Shown here: piece after piece, positions 9,914 through 19,090 of the stretch
Layout of the letters: each line of letters begins with the position of its first letter
Numbering within the stretch: the stretch's first letter is position 1
Assembly: GCF_009792795.1 (NCBI RefSeq)
Contig: NZ_VKHQ01000002.1
Span: 202,142 to 266,141 of the forward strand
DNA length: 64,000 nucleotides
Direction: 5' to 3'
Source: Cognatiluteimonas profundi
Lineage (GTDB): Bacteria; Pseudomonadota; Gammaproteobacteria; Xanthomonadales; Xanthomonadaceae
Made by a program: the position numbers and the translations under genes
The notes under the pieces: generated by a model
Databases searched by the model: none
The model's input: the letters and a program-made list of their open reading frames with translations, nothing else
Told to the model about the DNA's origin: nothing

Positions 9914-10130
9914 GGGGAATTCCCCCGACCAGTCAAACACGCGGAAGTCCGACCCTGGAAAGGGCAGAGCCCTTCCGCGGCGGTCGCTCCCGGCGCGCGG
10001 CGGGGCGTTGGGGTGTGGACCGCCGAGCGCATCGGATTGCGGCGCACCATGACTTCCGGCCTTAACCCCGGCCCGGCTTGACCGGTAAGCTCGGCTGGAT
10101 GGCTCCGTCCGGGCGCCTGGGAGATCGATC

Positions 10131-10832
10131 ATGTTGCTGCGTCTCGCACTTGCGGCCGGCTTGGCCGGCTTGTCCTTACCTGCTTTCGCCGTGACCGCCG
10201 ACCAGCTGGTCGCAAAAAACCTCGAAGCCCGCGGAGGCGCCGACAAGCTGCGCGCCATCACCTCGATGCACACCGTCGGCAAGATGCGGCTCGGCGGCAA
10301 CCTCGAAGCGAAGACCGAAACCTTCGCCCTGGCGCCAGACAAGTTCCGGCAGGAACTGTCGCTGCAGGGGCTGACCGCGGTGCAGTCGTGGGACGGGCAG
10401 CAGGCCTGGGCGATCAATCCATTCGAGGGACGCCGCGATCCGCAGAAGCTCAGCGGCGACGACACCAAGGACCTCGTGCAGTCGGCGGATATCGCCGGCC
10501 CGCTGCTCGATGCGCAGAAGAAGGGCGAGCGCATCGAATACCTGGGCACCGAGGATATCGATGGCACCGACGCGCACAAGCTGCGCGTGACCTTCAAGAA
10601 TGGCGACAGCCGCGTCATCTACCTGGATCCGGACCAGTTCCTCGAGATCCGCGTGGTCGACCACCGGATCGTGCGTGGCCAGGAGCAGGTGCAGACCACC
10701 GACGTGGGCGAATACGAGAAAGTCGACGGCGTGTACTTCCCGTTCGAGCAGGGCCAGAACCACATTGAATCCGCCGAACTGAACAAGCCGATCGACGCGG
10801 CGATGTTCTCCTTCCCCACTGCCAAGCACTGA
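10131..10832 (+). CDS. Periplasmic LolA-like lipoprotein-sorting domain protein
   Basis: A 233-aa exported protein with a signal peptide at about residues 1-20 (cleavage after PAFA). The mature part opens VTADQLVAKNLEARGGADKLRAI, which is typical of outer-membrane lipoprotein-sorting (LolA/LolB-like beta cup) proteins of unknown cargo. Further conserved pieces are the SWDGQQAWAINPFEG and DGVYFPFEQG segments. It is not the canonical LolA, which sits beside ftsK and rarA. It ends 13 bases before the next gene, a large secreted VPS10/BNR protein, and the two are probably one transcription unit. A role in binding or delivering a hydrophobic partner is only an inference. Confidence 0.85.
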   Translation: MLLRLALAAGLAGLSLPAFAVTADQLVAKNLEARGGADKLRAITSMHTVGKMRLGGNLEAKTETFALAPDKFRQELSLQGLTAVQSWDGQQAWAINPFEGRRDPQKLSGDDTKDLVQSADIAGPLLDAQKKGERIEYLGTEDIDGTDAHKLRVTFKNGDSRVIYLDPDQFLEIRVVDHRIVRGQEQVQTTDVGEYEKVDGVYFPFEQGQNHIESAELNKPIDAAMFSFPTAKH

Positions 10833-10845
10833 GCTGGAGACCGCC

Positions 10846-13800
10846 ATGCATCGTTCCATCACATTGCTCGCCCTCGCCCTGGGAGTGTCGTTGTCCGCGG
10901 CCGCCAGCGCGCAGGCCCCGGCGTCGCACACCGGCAGCTTCGACCAGGGCGTGATCTCCGGCCTTGGCATCCGCAACATCGGTTCGGCCGCGATGAGCGG
11001 CCGCATCGCAGCAGTCGCGGGCGGCCACGCCAAGAATGGCGACACCGTCTTCTACATCGGTTCCGCCAGCGGCGGCTTGTGGAAGTCGACCGACGGCGGC
11101 ACGACGTTCAAGCCGAAGTTCGACAAGCAGCCCGTGCAGTCCATCGGTTCGATCGCCCTTGACCCGCGCGACCCGGACAACGTCTGGGTCGGCACTGGCG
11201 AAGCCTGGACGCGCGGCTCGGTGTCGATCGGCAATGGCGTCTATCACTCCACCGACGGTGGCGAGACCTGGGCCAATGTCGGACTGCCGCAGTCCGAGCG
11301 CATCGTCAAGCTCGCGGTCGATCCACGCGACGGCAACACCGTGCTCGCGTGCGTCACCGGCAAGCTCTGGAGCGATTCGGCCGAGCGTGGCGTCTACCGC
11401 ACCAGCAACGGCGGCAAGAGCTGGACGCAGGTGCTCAAGGGCGGCAACGGTTCGACCGGTTGCGGCGGCATGAGCATCGATGCGAAGAATCCCGGCGTCG
11501 TGTTCGCCTCGCTGTGGGATTTCCGCCGCAAGGGCTGGACCTTCCGCTCCGGCGGCGAAAATGCCGACGCGCCATCGGGCAGCGGCCTGTACCGCTCCGC
11601 CGATGGCGGCAGGACCTGGACCGAAGTCACTGGCGGCGGACTGCCGGCCAAGCCCTACGGCCGCATCGCCGTCGCGGTTGCGCCATCGGATTCGAAAGTC
11701 GTGTACGCATTCGTCGAGGCGGTGAAGAGCGCGCTGTTCCGCTCCGATGACGGCGGCAAGACCTGGGACCGCCGCGACGACAGCCAGATGATGGTGTGGC
11801 GTCCGTTCTACTTTGCCAACCTGATCGTCGATCCGACCAATCCCGATCGCCTGTTCAAGCCCGACCTGCGGCTGATCCAGAGCCTGGATGGCGGCAAGAC
11901 CTTCGCCGACGTCGGCGGCGGCGCCCACGGCGACTTCCATGACGTCTGGATCGACCCGAAGGATCCGCAGAAGGTCATCGCCGGCGACGACGGCGGCCTG
12001 TGGCTGTCCAAGGACGGCGGCAACCGCTGGTGGAAGGCCAACAACCTGCCGATCTCGCAGTTCTACCACGTGAGTGTCGACAACGATGATCCGTACCACG
12101 TGTACGGCGGCCTGCAGGACAACAGCTCGTGGGTCGGCGATTCGTCCTATCCGGGCGGCATCACCAACTCGCGCTGGGAAAACATGTTCGGCGGCGACGG
12201 CTTCTGGATGTTCCCCGACCCCTCGGACCACAAGTTCATCTATGCCGAGTCGCAGGGCGGCAACATCGGCCGGGTCAACCGCATCACGCATGAGTACCGC
12301 GACATCCAGCCACGCGCGAACTACAAGGAAAAACTGCGCTGGAACTGGAATGCCCCGATCGCGCTGTCGCCGACCGACAAGGACACGCTGTACATCGGTT
12401 CGCAGTTCCTGTTCCGCAGCCACGACCACGGCCAGACCTGGGACCGCATCTCGCCCGACCTGACCACCAACGATCCGAAGAAGCAACTGCAGGAACAGTC
12501 CGGCGGCATCACCGTGGACAATTCCGCGGCCGAGATGCACACGACGATCTACTCGATCAGCGAGTCGCCCAAGGACAGCAAGGTGATCTGGGTCGGCACC
12601 GACGACGGCAACGTCCAGGTCACGCGCGATGGCGGCAAGTCGTGGAAGAACGTGACGGCGGGCGCGGGCGTGCCGGCGAACTCATGGGTGTCGTATGTCG
12701 ACGCGGGGCGTTTCGACGCCGGCACCGCGTACGTCACCTTCGATCGCCACACCTTCGGCGACATGGCGCCGATGCTCTACAAGACCACCGACTACGGTTC
12801 GCATTGGCAGGCGCTGGCGAATGCGGCGCAGACCAAGGGCATCAAGGGGTTTGCGTATGTCCTGCGCGAGGACCCGGTGCGCCGTGGCCTGCTGTACGCC
12901 GGCACCGAATTCGGCCTGTGGATCTCGCCTGACGACGGCGCCACCTGGGCGCAGTTCAAGGGTGGTGATTTCCCGGCGGTCTCGGTGCGCGACCTGGTGG
13001 TGCAGCCGCGCGACGGCGACCTCGTGCTGGCCACGCATGGTCGCGGGATCTGGATCATCGACGACCTCACACCGCTGCGGTCGCTGACGCCGGCGATCCT
13101 GCAGCAGGACGCCGTGTTCCTGCCCACGCGTCCGCAGCAGCAGCGCATCAGCACGTTCGGCGGCTGGCCCGAAGGCGACGCCAGTTACGCCGGCACCAGC
13201 GCGTCCACCGACGCCACGATCACCTATTACCAGAAGGCCAGGCACCTGTTCGGACCGCTCAAGCTCGAGGTGCTGGATGCGCAGGGCAAGGTGATCGACA
13301 CCCTGCCCGCCGGCAAGCGTCGCGGCATCAATCGCGTGGCCTGGTCGATGAGCGTCAAGCCGCCGGTGGTGCCGCCGGCCGCATCGATCGCCGGCAGTGC
13401 CACGCAGGGTCCGCGCGTCCCACCGGGCACCTACACCGTGCGCATGACCAAGGGTGATCGCGTCATCGAGGAAAAGGTCGACGTGCTGCTGGATCCGCGC
13501 TCACCGTTCACCGTCGCCGATCGCCGAGAACAATTCGCCGCGGTGATGAAGGTGCATGGCATGTTCGGCCAGATGAGCGACCTGGTCGCACGCATCCAGG
13601 CGGTCCGCGCGGGTGCCGGCCAGGCGGCTGCGAAGCTCCCCGAGGCCGATCCGCTGCACGCGCAGCTGCTGGCCCTGTCCGACAAGGCCGACACCATCCG
13701 CAAGCAGATCGTCGCCACGAAGGAAGGCGGCGCGATCACGGGCGAGGAGCGCCTGCGCGAGCACATGGACCAGCTCTACGGTGGCCTGATGTCCTACGAG

Positions 13801-14022
13801 GGCAAGCCATCCGCGACGCTGGTGGCTTACACCGGCGCGCTGGAACGTGAGCTGGGCGACGTGGAAGCCGACTTCGGCAAACTGCGCGATGGCGACCTCG
13901 CCACGGCCAATGCCGCGCTCAAGGCCAAGGGCATGCCGGAAATCGAGCTGCCCGACCACGCCCCGCTTGCCTGGCGCTATTCGGGCGATCCGGATACGCG
14001 CGCGGCGCAGGAACGCGACTGA
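10846..14022 (+). CDS. Secreted VPS10/BNR (sortilin-like) beta-propeller protein
   Basis: A 1058-aa exported protein with a signal peptide at residues 1-23 (cleavage after ASAQA). About 25-760 form one or two beta-propellers with many Asp-box repeats of the form S-x-D-G-G-x-T-W: STDGGTTF, STDGGETW, SADGGRTW, SDDGGKTW, SKDGGNRW, SPDDGATW. Such sortilin-type propellers are common in Xanthomonadaceae and are often annotated as glycosyl hydrolase, though no sialidase active site was recognised. The C-terminal ~250 residues are helical (KVHGMFGQMSDLVARIQAV). It follows the LolA-like gene by 13 bases and is closed by a strong terminator. Protein binding or a peptidase-associated role is possible; catalytic function is unproven. 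Confidence 0.88.
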   Translation: MHRSITLLALALGVSLSAAASAQAPASHTGSFDQGVISGLGIRNIGSAAMSGRIAAVAGGHAKNGDTVFYIGSASGGLWKSTDGGTTFKPKFDKQPVQSIGSIALDPRDPDNVWVGTGEAWTRGSVSIGNGVYHSTDGGETWANVGLPQSERIVKLAVDPRDGNTVLACVTGKLWSDSAERGVYRTSNGGKSWTQVLKGGNGSTGCGGMSIDAKNPGVVFASLWDFRRKGWTFRSGGENADAPSGSGLYRSADGGRTWTEVTGGGLPAKPYGRIAVAVAPSDSKVVYAFVEAVKSALFRSDDGGKTWDRRDDSQMMVWRPFYFANLIVDPTNPDRLFKPDLRLIQSLDGGKTFADVGGGAHGDFHDVWIDPKDPQKVIAGDDGGLWLSKDGGNRWWKANNLPISQFYHVSVDNDDPYHVYGGLQDNSSWVGDSSYPGGITNSRWENMFGGDGFWMFPDPSDHKFIYAESQGGNIGRVNRITHEYRDIQPRANYKEKLRWNWNAPIALSPTDKDTLYIGSQFLFRSHDHGQTWDRISPDLTTNDPKKQLQEQSGGITVDNSAAEMHTTIYSISESPKDSKVIWVGTDDGNVQVTRDGGKSWKNVTAGAGVPANSWVSYVDAGRFDAGTAYVTFDRHTFGDMAPMLYKTTDYGSHWQALANAAQTKGIKGFAYVLREDPVRRGLLYAGTEFGLWISPDDGATWAQFKGGDFPAVSVRDLVVQPRDGDLVLATHGRGIWIIDDLTPLRSLTPAILQQDAVFLPTRPQQQRISTFGGWPEGDASYAGTSASTDATITYYQKARHLFGPLKLEVLDAQGKVIDTLPAGKRRGINRVAWSMSVKPPVVPPAASIAGSATQGPRVPPGTYTVRMTKGDRVIEEKVDVLLDPRSPFTVADRREQFAAVMKVHGMFGQMSDLVARIQAVRAGAGQAAAKLPEADPLHAQLLALSDKADTIRKQIVATKEGGAITGEERLREHMDQLYGGLMSYEGKPSATLVAYTGALERELGDVEADFGKLRDGDLATANAALKAKGMPEIELPDHAPLAWRYSGDPDTRAAQERD

Positions 14023-14047
14023 GTCACCTCCTCCATGGGTGAACACG

Positions 14048-14075
14048 ACGGGCTGCTTCGGCAGCCCGTTTTTTT
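14048..14075 (+). terminator. Rho-independent terminator after the VPS10 gene
   Basis: Nine-base stem ACGGGCTGC/GCAGCCCGT with a TTCG tetraloop, followed by seven T residues, 25 bases past the stop codon. Confidence 0.95.
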
Positions 14076-14182
14076 GGGCGGTTTCGTGGCGGCTGCGAAG
14101 AATTCACAGCCCGCATGTGGGTGTCCCGGCGCGCGGCGGCGCGGTGGGCCGGCTCGACAGGCGAGTGGCTCGCGGCACGATT

Positions 14183-14212
14183 CATCCCTTCATCGCGAGA
14201 AAGCGATAGAAT
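14183..14212 (+). promoter_or_regulatory. ahcY promoter region with the shared CATCC motif
   Basis: CATCCCTTCATC at 14183-14194 matches the metK motif in 11 of 12 bases. A -10-like TAGAAT lies at 14207-14212, 11 bases before the riboswitch. The motif therefore covers the expected -35 position, which suits a repressor site. No clear -35 hexamer is present. Confidence 0.45.
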
Positions 14213-14222
14213 GCCGCCGCCC

Positions 14223-14308
14223 TGCCGAGGGGCGCTGCAAGTCCGGGGGCCGCCAGCAGGGGTCGTTCCGGAATCAGGCTCGGCATGGTTTTCCTGCAAC
14301 GGCGCCCG
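14223..14308 (+). ncRNA. S-adenosylhomocysteine (SAH) riboswitch
   Basis: The conserved SAH aptamer blocks occur in order: GCCGAGGGGCGCTGCAAG at 14224-14241, a variable hairpin (GGGGGCCGCCAGCAGGGG), TCAGGCTCGGC near 14275-14284, and CAACGGCGCCC at 14297-14307, which closes the pseudoknot with GGCGC of the first block. SAH riboswitches turn on ahcY and linked methyl-cycle genes when SAH accumulates. Both downstream genes, ahcY and metF, fit. Confidence 0.93.
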
Positions 14309-14316
14309 TTTGACGT

Positions 14317-14343
14317 GAGTCCCACGCGGACTCCTGAACGGAG
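14317..14343 (+). promoter_or_regulatory. Candidate SAH riboswitch expression platform
   Basis: GAGTCC (14317-14322) pairs perfectly with GGACTC (14328-14333). The overlapping CTCC (14331-14334) can instead pair with the ahcY ribosome site GGAG (14340-14343). The two pairings exclude each other, which suits translational control. Confidence 0.5.
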
Positions 14344-14352
14344 CAGCACGCC

Positions 14353-15774
<1,422 letters not shown>

Positions 15775-15783
15775 GCATTGCGG

Positions 15784-15805
15784 CGGGCGGCCCACGGGCC
15801 GCCCG
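15784..15805 (+). repeat. Intercistronic palindrome between ahcY and metF
   Basis: A ten-base stem CGGGCGGCCC/GGGCCGCCCG with a two-base centre lies 9 bases after the ahcY stop. There is no T-run, so it is more likely an RNA-stabilising or partial-termination hairpin than a full terminator. Confidence 0.6.
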
Positions 15806-15838
15806 TCTGCATCGGCACCGGCAACCGGAGTGAAGGTG

Positions 15839-16669
15839 ATGGTTCGCGTCCCGATTTCGTTCGAGTTCTACCCGCCCAAGAACGACGAGCAGCGCGAGCA
15901 GCTCGATCGCACCGCTGCACGCCTGAAACCGCAGTCCCCGGACTACGTGTCCTGCACGTTCGGCGCCGGTGGCTCGACCCTGAGCTATACGTCCGAAACC
16001 GTCCGCGCGCTCAAGCACCAGCATGGATTCGAGGCCGCACCGCACGTGTCGTGCATGGGCGGCAGCCGCGAGGAGATCCGCGAGCTCCTCCGCCTCTATC
16101 GCGCCCTGGGCTGCAGGCGACTGGTCGCATTGCGTGGCGACCTGCCATCCGGCATGGCCCGCATGGGCGACCTGCGCCATGCATCGGACCTGATCGCGTT
16201 CATCCGCGAGCAGCAGGGCGACTGGTTCGACATCCAGGTCGGCTGCTATCCGGAAACGCATCCGCAAGCCGAGGACGCGCTGGCCGACATGCGGCATTTC
16301 AAGGCGAAGATCGATGCCGGCGCGGATGGCGCGATCACCCAGTATTTCTACAACGCCGACGCGTATTTCCGCTTTGTCGAAGATGTCCGTCGACTCGGCG
16401 TCGAGGTGCCGATCGTGCCCGGCATCATGCCGATCTCCAATTTCTCGCAACTCAAGCGATTCTCCGATGCCTGCGGTGCGGAGATCCCCCGATGGGTCGC
16501 CAAGCGCATGCAGGCCTATGGGGACGACAATGAGTCGATCCGCGCTTTCGCCACGGAAATGGTCGCGGCGATGTGCGATCGCCTGATCGCCGGCGGCGCG
16601 CCGGCATTGCACTTCTACACGTTGAACCTGTCCAAACCGACACTGAACGTGTTGCGCGCGCTGAGCTGA
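15839..16669 (+). CDS. metF: 5,10-methylenetetrahydrofolate reductase
   Basis: A 276-aa FAD-dependent TIM-barrel enzyme that reduces methylene-THF to methyl-THF for methionine synthesis. Typical motifs are ISFEFYPPKND at the N-terminus (catalytic Glu), VSCTFGAGGS, RGDLPSG, the FDIQVGCYPETHP block, and QYFYNADAYFRF. The ATG at 15839 follows a GGAGTGAAGGTG ribosome site. The protein is slightly shorter than E. coli MetF (296). It shares the SAH-riboswitch transcript with ahcY, so remethylation of homocysteine is controlled together with its release. Confidence 0.95.
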   Translation: MVRVPISFEFYPPKNDEQREQLDRTAARLKPQSPDYVSCTFGAGGSTLSYTSETVRALKHQHGFEAAPHVSCMGGSREEIRELLRLYRALGCRRLVALRGDLPSGMARMGDLRHASDLIAFIREQQGDWFDIQVGCYPETHPQAEDALADMRHFKAKIDAGADGAITQYFYNADAYFRFVEDVRRLGVEVPIVPGIMPISNFSQLKRFSDACGAEIPRWVAKRMQAYGDDNESIRAFATEMVAAMCDRLIAGGAPALHFYTLNLSKPTLNVLRALS

Positions 16670-16761
16670 ATTTCAGCGGGGTTCATTTCCAGGGCGCCAC
16701 TGGCACGCGGCGTTGACAGTGTGCGTCCGACCATGCGGGCACACATCGATACGTGCCCGCC

Positions 16762-17406
16762 ATGAAGACTTCGTTCCCTCTTGCCGTGTTGCTGGCGCTG
16801 CTGCTGTCGACTGCCCCGGTCGTTGCACCGGTGCAGGCGACGACCGCCATCCAGCGTTGCGCGTCCGCCGACGGCAGCATGGTCTACACCGACAAGGCGT
16901 GCTCATCGCTGGGTGCAAGCAACGTGGCGATCCCTGGCGCGTTGCTCACGCGCATCGCGCACGAGGAAGCGCGCTTCGCCAACACTGCAGGCGACGACGC
17001 AGTCATGCCCGCGGTCGCGCCGTCCAGCCTCCGTCGTCGTTCGCCAGCCAGTGGTTGCGCACGCACGCCCACGCAGCTGGCGATGGATCTTCGCGGCGCG
17101 CTGGTGCTCGGCGACGTGAACCGCGTGGCCGAGAGCTATGACTGGCGCGGCATGTCCAGCAAGCAAGGCAGGCAGACGATGGACCGGTTGCAGCGGCTGA
17201 TCGGCAAGCCCGTCCTGGACAGCCATTATTTCGCTGCGCAGATCGCCTTGGCCGGCGATGCCGACGTGGGAAGCCTGCTTGCGTCCAATTCGGGCGACGG
17301 CGGCGACGGCGACGTCCTGCAACTGGTCCTCGGTGACCACGCGTCGCGCTCGGCGATCGATTTCGACGTGCACAAGACCTTGGGCTGCTACTTCGTCCAC
17401 TTCTGA
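16762..17406 (+). CDS. Secreted DUF4124-like protein, first of a tandem pair
   Basis: A 214-aa exported protein of unknown function. A signal peptide spans about residues 1-26 (ATG 16762; a GTG three codons upstream is less likely). The mature N-terminus reads IQRCASADGSMVYTDKACSSLGA, the Cys-x(n)-DG-x(n)-TD-x-x-C pattern of DUF4124-type domains. A second conserved part around 120-160 (DLRGALVLGDVNRVAESYDWRGM) and the end LGCYFVHF recur in the next gene. The two are paralogues by tandem duplication. Extra residues here include a GDGGDGD loop. No catalytic motif is recognised. Confidence 0.78.
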   Translation: MKTSFPLAVLLALLLSTAPVVAPVQATTAIQRCASADGSMVYTDKACSSLGASNVAIPGALLTRIAHEEARFANTAGDDAVMPAVAPSSLRRRSPASGCARTPTQLAMDLRGALVLGDVNRVAESYDWRGMSSKQGRQTMDRLQRLIGKPVLDSHYFAAQIALAGDADVGSLLASNSGDGGDGDVLQLVLGDHASRSAIDFDVHKTLGCYFVHF

Positions 17407-17445
17407 CGGGGTTCCCCGCCATCGCCGTGGACGGTAGGCTGCGCC

Positions 17446-17994
17446 ATGCCCGCCTTCCGCCTCGGCGCCCGCGCCCTGATTGTCATGCTGCTGCTGGCGG
17501 CCTGCCCCATCGCCAGCGCCCAGGTGCACCGCTGCGCCGCTCCTGACGGCACCACGATCTTCACCGACCGCGCCTGTGCCGATCTCGGCGCAGTCGACAG
17601 CGTGCCGCGCGGCACTGTCGGTACCGGCGCCCGGCTGTACCGCAGCGGGTGTTCGCACACGCTGCAGGACCTGGTCTTCGAACTGACGGCCGCGATCGAC
17701 GCGCGCGACGTCAACCGCATGGCGGGCATCTATCACTGGGTCGGGCTGTCCGGCGCGACGGCGTACACGGTGATGGACCGCCTGCAGGTCATCGTGCAGC
17801 GTCCGCTGGTCGATATCTCGCCGTTGTTCCCTTCCGGGCCGGGGGGTGAGCAGGGCGATTACTACCCGCAGGCGACGACGCGCCGCGCGCCAACCGGCTT
17901 GCGGCTGGAGCAGACGCTGGCCAATGGCAGCACCCCGGCCCATACCGTGCTGGGCCTGCGCCGATACCTGGGCTGCTGGTGGATCAGCCTGTAG
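17446..17994 (+). CDS. Secreted DUF4124-like protein, second of a tandem pair
   Basis: A 182-aa paralogue of the preceding gene, separated by 39 bases. It shares the mature start VHRCAAPDGTTIFTDRACADLGA, the ARDVNRMAGIYHWVGLSG block and the ending LGCWWISL. Its signal region contains LAAC (Cys20), so it may be a lipoprotein with acylated Cys20, or alternatively be cleaved after ASA. The first paralogue has no such Cys. The N-terminal Cys pair probably forms a disulfide in the periplasm. Function is unknown; a cell-envelope role is an inference from export alone. Confidence 0.78.
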   Translation: MPAFRLGARALIVMLLLAACPIASAQVHRCAAPDGTTIFTDRACADLGAVDSVPRGTVGTGARLYRSGCSHTLQDLVFELTAAIDARDVNRMAGIYHWVGLSGATAYTVMDRLQVIVQRPLVDISPLFPSGPGGEQGDYYPQATTRRAPTGLRLEQTLANGSTPAHTVLGLRRYLGCWWISL

Positions 17995-18089
17995 ACCGGG
18001 TGCGCCGCCCCGACTGCCATGTCCCGGCGAGCGCCAGCGTGCCTTTCGGCCTGCGCGGGCTGGCGGCCTCGCCGTTAAACTAGGCGACT

Positions 18090-18101
18090 GACTCCGGAGT
18101 C
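18090..18101 (+). promoter_or_regulatory. Palindrome covering the ilvE ribosome binding site
   Basis: GACTCCGGAGTC is a perfect 12-base palindrome four bases before the ilvE ATG. It contains the GGAG ribosome site, so folding would hide it. A -10-like TAAACT sits at 18076-18081. Confidence 0.45.
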
Positions 18102-18105
18102 TCCC

Positions 18106-19038
18106 ATGACACAGCGTTATCCCGACTGGATCTGGCACAACGGCGCCATCAAACCGTGGGCCGAGGCGACGACGCATGTCATGTCCCACGCGCTGCACTA
18201 CGGCTCGTCGGTGTTCGAGGGGATCCGCAGCTATCCGACATCGGACGCTGGACGGCCGACCGGTACCGCGATCTTCCGCCTGACCGATCACAGCCGGCGC
18301 CTGTTCGCGTCGGCGCGGATCTACGACATGGCGATTCCCTATTCGGTCGACGACATCAGTGCCGCCTGCCGCGCGGTGTTGACGGCCAACGAGCTGTCGC
18401 AGGGCTACCTGCGTCCCATCGCCTTCCGCGGGCTCGGCGGTTTCGGGCTGTCGGCCGATACGCCGACCGACGTCTCCGTCGCGGCGTGGGCCATGGGACC
18501 GTACCTGGGCGAAGGCGTGCTGGAACAGGGGATCGACGCCTGCGTGTCGAGTTGGCAGCGCTTCGCGCCCAACACGCTGCCGGCGGGCGCCAAGGCCGGC
18601 GGCAATTACCTGTCCGGGCAACTGATCGCCCGCGAAGCGCGTCGCCTGGGCTTTGGCGAAGGCATCGCACTGGCCTCCACCGGCCTGCTGAGCGAAGGCG
18701 CGGGCGAGAACCTGTTCCTGGTCTTCGATGGCGCGTTGCACACGACGCCGGTCAGCGCGGCGCTGCTCAACGGCATCACCCGCGACACGATCATGACCCT
18801 GGCGCGCGATCGCGGCCTGACCGTCATCGAGCGCGACCTGCCGCGCGAATACCTCTATCTGTGCGACGAATTGTTCATGTGCGGCACCGCGGCGGAAATC
18901 ACCCCGATCCGCTCGGTCGACGGCCGCCAGATCGGCAGCGGCCAGGCCGGACCGGTCACGCGCCGGATGCAGGAACTGTTCTTCGGACTGTTCGACGGCA
19001 GCACGCCGGATCCCTACGGCTGGCTCGAACCGCTATAA
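18106..19038 (+). CDS. ilvE: Branched-chain amino acid aminotransferase
   Basis: A 310-aa class IV PLP aminotransferase that interconverts leucine, isoleucine and valine with their 2-oxo acids. It starts WIWHNGAIKPWAEATTHVMSHALHYGSSVFEGIR, the BCAT signature. The PLP lysine is Lys163 in PAGAKAGGNYLSGQ. STGLLSEGAGENLF and CGTAAEITPIRSVDGR are the remaining class IV motifs. The length equals E. coli IlvE (309). It stands alone, with no other ilv or leu genes, and is convergent with the sensor kinase gene. Confidence 0.95.
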   Translation: MTQRYPDWIWHNGAIKPWAEATTHVMSHALHYGSSVFEGIRSYPTSDAGRPTGTAIFRLTDHSRRLFASARIYDMAIPYSVDDISAACRAVLTANELSQGYLRPIAFRGLGGFGLSADTPTDVSVAAWAMGPYLGEGVLEQGIDACVSSWQRFAPNTLPAGAKAGGNYLSGQLIAREARRLGFGEGIALASTGLLSEGAGENLFLVFDGALHTTPVSAALLNGITRDTIMTLARDRGLTVIERDLPREYLYLCDELFMCGTAAEITPIRSVDGRQIGSGQAGPVTRRMQELFFGLFDGSTPDPYGWLEPL

Positions 19039-19090
19039 CGCCGCGCGCTGCTGCGAATCGCCAGCGGGCGCTGGTCGCCGAGGCCGCGAT

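Noticed and set aside
9914..9925. GGGGAATTCCCC palindrome after the SDR gene
   Set aside because: No T-run and no promoter relation. A 12-base palindrome alone supports no function. The rest of 9914-10130 shows nothing else recognisable.
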